Below the pieces are notes generated by a model. The model made no database searches and was not told the DNA's origin. It worked only from the letters and a program-made list of their open reading frames with translations. A program made the position numbers and the translations under genes. From positions 212,878,373 to 212,942,372 of the forward strand of contig CP136061.1 of NCBI GenBank assembly GCA_032622095.1: a stretch of 64,000 nucleotides of DNA, read 5' to 3'. How positions within the stretch are numbered: position 1 is the stretch's first letter; each line of letters opens with the position of its first letter. This DNA is from Siphonodentalium dalli. Taxonomy: Eukaryota; Mollusca; Scaphopoda; Gadilida; Siphonodentaliidae. Positions 56,893-64,000 of this stretch are shown here, one piece after another.

Positions 56893-57010
56893 TACCAAAC
56901 ACCACCATAATAAATTGTCACACCTACACTGCCATCGCTACTGCAGTATTCCGCAGCCAATATTTTGTATCCGACAACTCGATATCAATGACACTCGCGA
57001 TTACCGCTGT
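56893..57010 (+). repeat. CACCATAATAAATTG repeat, single unit
   Basis: Nearly identical to the second unit at 33090-33200, through ATATTTTGTATCCGACAACT and CAATGACACTCGCG. It lies about 170 bp before the acceptor of the esterase-like exon, so it is either in the intron or in a 5' exon. Its repetition argues for a mobile sequence. Confidence 0.65.
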
Positions 57011-57180
57011 AACGGGAAACTAGTCGAGACATTTAGGTTATCGAGGCATGACATAAATGGCTAAAGTGTGGCAGCCAACTGTTTTACAGTATTCCGTGGA
57101 TTGACAACTTATGATTAAATTATTTTACCATATTCATAGTCATGGTTGGACTAATGAAACTCTTCTCTTTTGAATTTCAG

Positions 57181-58040
57181 GTATTGGAATTAATAAATTG
57201 CACGATGAAGTTTGCCACCATCAAATATAAAGTCCTTGCAGTTTCACTGGTTTTTAGTGTACTAATTTTTCGACGTTTCCTCGTGTTCACTCAGCTGGAC
57301 GCTTGTCCGTTGACAGGTTGTTCTCCAGTTCGCGTATTTAATAAATCGACGCATCCGTTAGTTCTAGACGTACCGATATCTCAGTTTATTGCAAACTCTA
57401 GGATTTCGAATAGAACACGAGAGATGTGTTCTGTACACAATAAATGTCCTGAGTATACAGAGAAAGTGTTCCGTGGTTCATGGCATATGCGTAGTCATCA
57501 TGCTAAACATCTGGATGAGATTTCTAGTGTTCTCAAACGATATCGTCAGGAGTTCCCTAATTGGCCATCCTTTCAAAGGCCCGATGGTGTTTGTGGAAAA
57601 GTGGATTACCCGAGTACTGTTCACGCTGCCATTTGCGACTTGCGTGGACCGACTCCGTGTTGCTTTAATAATAGGTGCAAGAATGTTCCAATTGGTTCTT
57701 GCAATTGTACCGGATGTTTCGACACGAGATCGAAACTACATGCAGAACTCGCGGAATGGAAGACAGAAAGTCTGGAATGTCAACCAACGATATTCAATAA
57801 GGATGAGATCTGTTCGACTTTCAAAGGGAAAACATTTCATATTATTGGCGATTCTATGGCACGACATGTATTCCAGACATTTCGTATTGCGGCGTCTGAC
57901 AACACGTACAATGGTTCCATGAGAGAGGACTTATCACCAGGTAGGCATACGTTATCGCTAACGTTCTACCAGATCTCAGGCGGTGGTGTCTATACACGTA
58001 TCAAGACTAATTGTCTGGTCCATTCGGGTGGCGCAGAGAT
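57181..58040 (+). CDS. type II membrane SGNH/PC-esterase-like protein, 5' coding exon
   Basis: The exon starts after a clear acceptor (TTTTGAATTTCAG, ending 57180) with a short 5' UTR. The preferred start is ATG 57205, MKFATIKYKVLAVSLVF, which places a single hydrophobic anchor at residues about 9-28. The lumenal part has N-glycosylation sequons (NKST, NRT) and a Cys-rich region: DGVCGKVDYPS, AAICDLRGPTPCCFNNRC, GSCNCTGCFDTRSKLHAELA. Then comes FHIIGDSMARHVFQTF, the GDS block carrying the predicted catalytic Ser of the SGNH/GDSL (PC-esterase, Cas1/NXPE-like) superfamily. Related uncharacterised proteins are known to me from marine invertebrates. The downstream Asp-His motif is not found. The coding part may stop at a possible donor (CACCAG|GTAGGC, 57941) or be cut by the T-rich repeat at about 58040. 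The natural substrate is unknown. Confidence 0.7.
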
Positions 58041-58230
58041 GTTTTATCATTTTTTATCAATTTTTCTTACATTCTTTAACAATTTTTATAATTTTTTATC
58101 ATTTTTTCTTTCATTCTGTAACAAATTTTATCATTTTTTATAATATTTTCTTACATTCTATAACAATTTTTATCATTTTTATTATATTGTTTAACATTTT
58201 TATCATTTTTTATCATTTCCTAATGGAAAT
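58041..58230. repeat. T-rich tandem repeat
   Basis: Units containing TTTTTATCATTTTTTAT and CTTACATTCTTTAACAA recur about every 60-70 bp with variation. The reading frame of the esterase-like exon runs into it as a Phe/Leu/Tyr-rich tail, which is unlikely to be real protein. A related phrase (TTTTCTTATATTCTTTAACA) occurs inside the MITE at about 59133-59152. Confidence 0.7.
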
Positions 58231-58954
58231 CCTCATCAATGACTATTTAGTATAGAAAGGGTTAAGCATTTATGAAATTATCCATTTTTCAAAATCTTTC
58301 GTAGACAGAGCTACATCTTGATACTATGGAATTGATCGGAAAGGGTTTTTTTCTCCAACAAAATATGCACGGTTTAATTCATCCTAAACGACACTTACTG
58401 GTTTTCAAAATAAGAAAAAAAAATCCTGCCAAAATGAACCTATTTGAACTAAAAACCACTGAGTGTACTATATAACAATACCAGTTTTTAGATCCAAAAG
58501 GATTCAACTCTAGCCCATTTTAAATTATTTTTTATAAATATTTACTGCAAAAAACATGTTACCAATTTCTTACTCGGGAATTATCTCCCTTTGAATTTAA
58601 ACAGTACATATAGTTCAGAAAGTTGTCTAGTTGAATGTAGGTCAATACTATCATGTCTTTTGATTTTGAGGCTGTGAAGAACTGCGATTTCTGGCTGGTT
58701 GGAACAAGACATATGTCATATAAGCGCCATATTCCGTTAACTTTGTGCGTATTGGTTTATTATTTTATTCTGGCCTGACTGTATATTTGTATAGGAGGTT
58801 CTAATCCATCTTTTAATCGAATCTCGAAAACCGAATTTTGAAAATCATTTTTCGACGAAGGACCAGGACACTGAGTCGAAAGCTTTTTCGAAATATATCA
58901 GAAGTAGCATGCCTGGTTTATTTTGTAAGTTGGTTTCGTGAATTAAATCGAATA

Positions 58955-59433
58955 TTAACCCTTTGAGTGCCAGGTCCGATTTTTGTATCAACTCATATAC
59001 CCTGTGCCAATGCATTCTCTTATATATGGGAGTCGACCATATGTCGCCTCGCATATATAAGAGAATGCATTGGCCTAACAATTTTTCATCATTTGTTATT
59101 ATTTTTTACAATTTTTTACAATTTTAATAATTTTTTCTTATATTCTTTAACAGACTTATTTTGTAGGTTTAGTGCCAGGGAATCTTACGTTTTTCATGGG
59201 CATCAAAATTATTACTATGAATACTTGGTGATAGTTTTGAGTTATAACGTGCCCCTAAGGTTTTATCCAGTTTGTTTTTAAATTTGCTATAGCATGCTTA
59301 AGCATACCCAAACAAAATTCAACCCAAAAAAATCTTTGGAAATTTTTTTATTTTTATTTTTATTTTTTAGGGCCGATTTTACAGACCGTAAATTAGGGCC
59401 GATGAAATCGGCTCCTGGCACTGAAAGGGTTAA
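58955..59433. mobile_element. TTAA-flanked MITE, piggyBac-like
   Basis: TTAA is at both ends (58955-58958 and 59430-59433). Terminal inverted repeats are CCCTTTGAGTGCCAGG and its complement CCTGGCACTGAAAGGG. The insertion lies inside the RT region of the LINE at 58780-60960 and its removal rejoins recognisable LINE text. The interior has its own palindrome (CCAATGCATTCTCTTATATA against TATATAAGAGAATGCATTGG) and a T-rich stretch. No transposase is encoded. AAAGGGTTAA also occurs near 58255 and 63145, perhaps as eroded ends of relatives. Confidence 0.8.
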
Positions 59434-60245
59434 TTAGTCTGGTGTTGTCGCCAATAAATCTTTCTGACAAGAATCCCGATTGGTCCCGGATGATGATGCC
59501 TGTGAGAACTTTCTTGAGTCTATTTGCTATCCACGCCAATCTGTGTGAAATATTCAACAATGTGATCTAGCGGCAATTTTTAAGATATTGTCTTGCTTGT
59601 TTTTCTTCGGAATTTAAGCGGAATAATTCCTTGTTTTTGCCCATTTCTGAATTTACTGAGTGTTTGCGTCAACTCATCGTAACTGAGGGGACCTTCTGTT
59701 CAGGAGGGTTGTTCTTCGGATAGTGTTGGGAAAGTAAGATTGTTTGGAATATTAGTACAGTTAGTGATATTTACCGAAGCTTTTGCTGAATATAGTTCTT
59801 GGTAAAAAAAAAATATTGTGGTTTCGACGGTGTCGTCAGATTTTTTTATAGTTGTCCCTGCAGAGTTGTCTATCACCCCAGTAAGTGTTTTAGATAAGAA
59901 GTGTTTTTTTCCAAATTCAAAAAATATTTGGTAGGTTTATGGTTTATCACCTTCGATAAACTTTGATCTTGTACGAACTATCATACCCTGGTTTTTTTTC
60001 TGTCCTTTTAGCAAATAATTAATATTGGAATCGGAGTTTGCGATAGTGCTCTCAATCATCTGTCTAATATTTTTGTTTTCTTCATTCCCTTTTTGTTTTT
60101 GTTTTGTTTTGTTTTATTTTGAAGACAATTTGATTGTTTTCCCTCTGATATCAAGTAAAATGGCGTTTAAGAAAAGCGAGTCAGATATTGTTAAACTGTT
60201 TGGGGGACGATTGGGGAGAAGTCTAGAAGTAACGGTCAAAGTTTT

Positions 60246-60690
60246 CTTTAACTAACCTACCCATATAAAAAAAAACCGGGGTATATCCCCCGGTATACCA
60301 CGGTTTACCAGGGTTGTACCCCGGTATATTCCGAGTTGTACCATAGTACAACGATGTCTGTCCTCGTGTACATCCCTGGTTGTACCCGTGTACAATCTTG
60401 ACACAAAGCATACAGTTACAAAGTTCTGGCTCATTCAGCATATGTGAAGATTTTTGAAAAACTGTCTAAATAAATGACAAAGTGCAAAGCTGAAAACCCC
60501 AGAATACGTCAGGGGTTGCAGATTATTTTGCACCTGGTATACCCCGGTATGATAAATCACTTTTATAGGGAAATGGCGCTCAAGCTGCTGGCCAGACTAT
60601 TCTGAGCGATAGCTAGAATGGTCGGGTTTACAGACTACCCTCTCTCCTATACATATATATCGCACCACAATGCCATGTTCTTTGATCCAA
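60246..60690. mobile_element. GTACC-rich insertion in the LINE
   Basis: Linker and endonuclease text of the LINE stop near 60245 and resume near 60690. The insert contains many copies of GGTTGTACCC, CCGGTATA and related complements, for example GGGTATATCCCCCGGTATAC near the left edge and CCTGGTATACCCCGGTAT near 60533. The text suggests inverted, subterminal motif clusters of a small DNA element. Target duplications could not be fixed. Confidence 0.5.
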
Positions 60691-61192
60691 GTAATATATG
60701 ACATAATTTATGAACAATACTCTGATCATCTTTGTTGAGCAAAAGAGAATTGTTAAATTAAAAAAAACTTCGCCGTGATAAATTCTATTGATTTGAGTGA
60801 ATCTTTTGATGTAAGGGTTGTTCAAGCGCCATGGATCAGAATGTTCGATGCTGCCGACAAATCGTTTCACTTCAAGTTTCGCCATAGTGTTATTTGTGTT
60901 GATATAATATTGCGCGTCTAGGTTTTGCTTTTGCACGAGGTTCCCATCTCCACAGAAAATAAGTTGCGCATAACCAATCGACCTTACTTTTTCGTGAAAT
61001 GTGCCGCAAACATTTTAATGTTTTAGTTTTAATGGCAAAATTCAATCAAATTATGAACACAAGTACTTTAGCCCAATATTGGATATAAATTCCGTAGCAA
61101 TTTCCATCCTTGGTCGTAAACACTGAACATACGGAATGGCATTTGTATCTGCATCTTAACATATCTAGAACAAGTGTATCACTGAACATTGG

Positions 61193-61561
61193 ATGGGTTC
61201 GGTTCACGTCAGAGATCCTCGCGAACTATTGATTCTGCATGCAGATTATCCGACGCTTGAATGGTATAACATAGCTTCACATTCTTGGCGCTGTTTAATG
61301 GATTTCTGCCCGAATGGCGACATGACAACCAACAATCGAAGCAATGACCCAAACCGACTCTTATCTCTATGTATTCCTACAAACAAGTCGTCTATATTTG
61401 ATGAACTTATCCTTCTGGGACTTCAAGCTTGGGAAGAGGTTTTTAATTTTCTCTGTTGTATTTTATGGGCATGCCCAATCTACGTTTATCATGCCGTGAC
61501 AGTATGCAAGCATGTTTACTATTGGTTGATCATGATTGCTGAAGACTGTATTAATCGCTAA
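61193..61561 (+). CDS. unrecognised ORF, 122 codons
   Basis: An open frame begins MGSVHVRDPRELLILHADYP and ends at TAA 61559-61561. The middle is hydrophilic and the C-terminal 40 residues are strongly hydrophobic and Cys-rich (EEVFNFLCCILWACPIYVYH), suggesting a membrane segment. A diverged relative without an intact frame lies at 19640-20050. No known family was recognised. It could be an exon of a membrane protein or part of a repeat. No clear acceptor or donor defines its ends. Confidence 0.3.
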   Translation: MGSVHVRDPRELLILHADYPTLEWYNIASHSWRCLMDFCPNGDMTTNNRSNDPNRLLSLCIPTNKSSIFDELILLGLQAWEEVFNFLCCILWACPIYVYHAVTVCKHVYYWLIMIAEDCINR

Positions 61562-62198
61562 TATAAGAGGACGTTGAACCAAATACGTGGAAAGTCTGCT
61601 CCATATTAAATATCCATAATTATATAAATATTTATATATATAATTAGGATCAGGCTATTTTGTTTCTCCTGTTCAGAAATCGCCAATGAAATTGTGTATT
61701 GCATGGGAGGCCAAATTCACATTTATTAGCTAATTATGCTTAAGCCTAATTCAAGAGTAATCCATTTTCATGTTACGGTGAAGTACGAACTGTAATTCCA
61801 CTTAAGTGTAGTTCAGATACCCGCTTTCAAAACTCCCATCACGTTGAAATGGGTGAAACCTCTGATATGGCTCAGTCATATTTTGAGTCAAAATAATGAT
61901 TCAATGGCATATATAGGACAGGCATCGCCCACAATAAAACAATTTTAGATCGCACCATTTGATCCAAGGTAAGAAAATTAGAAAACCCACTAACGAAGCC
62001 AATTACGCTCAACCATGGGCGGAATTAAATTAGGCTAATTATATTACGTTAAGCCTAATTATGTTATACGGTTAGGCATAATACTATTACGCTTAAGCTG
62101 GGTATTATGTGGATCACAATTTTCTGTTCAGATAAATCCAATCCAATTGCAAGCAGGATCAAATTAATTCTGATGGCATACGTTTAAAATATATACTA
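61562..62198. other. no gene; TAAGCCTAAT palindromic phrases
   Basis: AT-rich sequence. The phrase TTAAGCCTAATT or its complement recurs near 61740, 62030, 62055 and 62075, with no defined element ends. Confidence 0.45.
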
Positions 62199-62935
62199 CT
62201 AGCTGGGGTAACCGGCGTTGCTCGGGTAAAGAATGCGTAAATTATTAGTGCCCCATTAAGTGATTTAAATTAATTATCAGTCACACAAGGTACACACCAC
62301 CTATTGCATGACACTATCCGGATAAAGTGACAAAAACGCTCTTTATTGTTGATAATTAGTGCCTATTTAATTCATATGAGGTCAACGGCACCTATCCCAT
62401 GACACTACCCGTGTCAAATTACCTCTGCGTAATGTATTAGTCCCCATTTAAGTCAGCTGAGGTCAAAGACGCCTAGCCCATGATATCCCCCCTGTGTACC
62501 ATTTGTTCTACTTATCGTCTCATATGACCAGGAATGCCCTTTGTTGCTCATATATATGGTAATATATTTTTTGATGTTCCAGCTAGTGCCAAATGCACCT
62601 ATCCAATGTTACTCCCCGTGTCAATGTACCCATGTATACCAATTCCAGCAACCAGGGTTAAACCATTTTGGGTAAATGATTAAGTATTTATTTAAAATGA
62701 TTTGCTAATGCCCATTTAGGTCGACTGCGGTCAACGGCATCTATCCCATGACACTCCTCGTATCAATTCCCCCCTTTGAATAAACCAGATGTCAACCATT
62801 TTGGGTATATTATGAATTATTTAGTTAAATTAATTATTATATATGATGGCCTTTTAAGATAGCTGACATAATCGCACCTACCCAAAGACACTCCCCGTGT
62901 CAATTGACCCCTGTGTACAAATGTTCAGCTTCGAT
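62199..62935 (-). mobile_element. Helitron-like 3' end with six diverged internal repeats
   Basis: The plus strand reads CTAGCTGGGGTAACCGGCGT, then TGCTCGGGTA, the complement of a Helitron-type 3' end (hairpin, then CTAG). Behind it, a unit of about 80-140 bp with the core CACCTATCCCATGACACT recurs near 62298, 62389, 62470, 62599, 62738 and 62875. The opposite (TC) end was not located, so the extent is approximate. Confidence 0.5.
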
Positions 62936-63314
62936 GGTTCAGCCGTTTTGTCGCCCATAGCACGACAGACAAACATTCAAAAAACACAATTGAGTTGTAA
63001 TTATCTGAACATTTCCCTCGAATAAATAGGACTCATTGTGCACTTGTTTATCTGTCGTATGCTTATTTTTCCTGAACACCCCTCCAGACGAAAAATAGAC
63101 CGGTCCAATGTATTTATAACTGGGTGGGAGAATCCACTCAGCATAGAAAGGGTTAACATTCCGTGTTGATATAGTGAAACGTTGTTGAAAATGAACTCCT
63201 ATGTTTATTTTAAAGTCCACCCATAGTCGGATCTCTTATGTCGAAAAAAAAATAAGGTCGCGCAATTTCTGAATGATGAAAGTGATCTGAGAACGGTTTC
63301 TGGTCGTTGCGTTA
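62936..63314. other. no recognisable gene
   Basis: AAAGGGTTAACATTCC near 63147 resembles the end of the TTAA MITE at 59429, without a partner. Nothing else was recognised. Confidence 0.4.
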
Positions 63315-63749
63315 TCCTTATATATAAAAGTGTAGGATCCGTCTGTCCGTCTGTTGTCTGTCTGTCCGGATTTTTCTCCCAGACTGCTGGTTCCCAAATT
63401 TGGTGTGGTGACTCGGGGTACACCGCGGAGGTTATAACGGCGTTAGTTTTTCGAAATTTTGATTTAAAAAAATTAATTAAATAAATAAAAACAACAAGGA
63501 ACACTATGGGCCTATTTCAGAATCAGATAATTCCAATATGAACTTTTTAGGTCTAATATGAATCTAATTGCAGGAGTATATGTTGCAGCACCAGATGAAC
63601 GCTCTTTATATATATACATGTATGTGTTTTTACTGTGGCCCGCGCCATTCTGGTATAAGTAAACTGCGGGCTTATTCCAGATGTCACTATTTAGGTCCTA
63701 TATGAACCCATCTGCACGAGGATATATTGAAGTAGAATAACATATATTA
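63315..63749 (+). mobile_element. Helitron-like 5' end and partial body
   Basis: After a host A the sequence starts TCCTTATATATAAAAGTGTA, then GGATCCGTCTGTCCGTCTG, similar to the start of the tiny Helitron at 63750. No CTAG end was found before that element. Two similar stretches (TATGAATCTAATTGCAGGAG and TATGAACCCATCTGCACGAG) lie about 155 bp apart, indicating an internal duplication. The right limit is arbitrary. Confidence 0.4.
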
Positions 63750-63896
63750 TCTCTATATATAAAAGAATAGGATATGTCTGTCATGTACGCCCAGCGCACA
63801 CATGGGTCGCAGGCTGCTAACACACAAAGGACAGGCCGCTTTGTGCACGGGCCACAGGCCCCACCGACGCTGAATAAGAGAGTCTGTTTCTGCTAG
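63750..63896 (+). mobile_element. 147-bp Helitron-like element
   Basis: Starts TCTCTATATATAAAAGAATA after host A and ends GTCTGTTTCTGCTAG before host T. It contains GGGCCACAGGCCC, a potential stem-loop, and CACCGACGCTGAATAA, shared with the 3' fragment at 18775-18870. Small and without coding capacity. Confidence 0.6.
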
Positions 63897-64000
63897 TAGT
63901 AAATCATTATTTTTAAGAAAATGTGCAATGTGATCGGCAATTTTAAGAATAAAACAAACAAAAACATGAATATATACAAAAACTTAATAGTTAGTGGTGC

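Larger units (their letters stand above)
58780..60960 (-). pseudogene. second Tx1/L1-like LINE copy, interrupted by two insertions
   Basis: Fragments match the LINE at 21540-23640 in the same order on the minus strand. Endonuclease text lies at 60780-60960 (KQNLDAQYYINTNNTMAK, HSDPWRLNNPYIKRFT). Pre-RT sequence lies at about 59850-60245. The 'GFL-ERFIGDNTRLI' region is at about 59432-59500, and FDLIHETNLQNKPGMLLLIY and FEKAFDSVSWSFVEK are at 58850-58950. A TTAA-flanked MITE splits the RT region and a GTACC-rich insert separates the endonuclease from the linker. Numerous frame changes and a missing 5' end make it inactive. Confidence 0.75.

Noticed and set aside
1-64000. tRNA, tRNA-derived SINE or rRNA genes
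   Set aside because: No convincing A-box/B-box pair, cloverleaf or conserved rRNA segment was seen by eye. A tRNAscan or Rfam search would settle it.

Overview
The window is AT-rich eukaryotic DNA, almost certainly from the nuclear genome of a marine invertebrate, with a lophotrochozoan such as a mollusc or brachiopod the likeliest source. The evidence is the absence of operons, isolated exons with splice and poly(A) signals, LINEs of Tx1/L1-like and CR1/L2-like type, Helitrons, many MITEs and long microsatellites. The species cannot be fixed from the sequence alone. No tRNA, rRNA, CRISPR array or bacterial operon was seen.

Host coding content is sparse. The best calls are the last exon of a C-type lectin-like protein (6883-7103, +) and an exon of a type II membrane SGNH/PC-esterase-like protein (57181 to about 58040, +), which runs into a T-rich tandem repeat. 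There is also a decayed C2H2 zinc-finger array (50759-52500, -). Weak candidates are a Cys-containing terminal exon near 27603-27750, an ORF at 61193-61561 with a degraded relative near 19640-20050, and a signal-peptide-like ORF at 9276-9485 (-).

Layout. 1-16 kb: short repeats, foldback elements, Harbinger-like and TTAA-flanked MITEs, the lectin exon and a LINE C-terminal relic. 16-24 kb: a CR1/jockey-like LINE relic (-), a repeat pair either side of it, and a Tx1/L1-like LINE (-). 24-27.4 kb: a dimeric satellite of about 245 bp next to three head-to-tail Helitron copies (-). 28-36 kb: foldbacks and two abutting Harbinger-like MITEs that share one TAA. 36.5-41.4 kb: six head-to-tail Helitron copies (+) full of nuclear-receptor-type half-sites. 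44-50.5 kb: two more LINEs (-). 50.7-52.5 kb: the zinc-finger relic. 52.7-61 kb: LINE fragments, the esterase-like exon, and a second Tx1/L1-like LINE copy split by a TTAA MITE and a GTACC-rich insert. 61-64 kb: an unrecognised ORF and several small Helitron-like ends.

The strongest signal is the two Helitron arrays. In the large one all five internal junctions join a CTAG end to a TCTATT start with no base between them, and in the smaller one both internal junctions are equally exact. In the smaller array the copy lengths differ by whole numbers of internal repeat units. None of the LINEs looks active: all carry frameshifts, stops or deletions. Because indel lesions are so common, some could be uncorrected sequencing errors.
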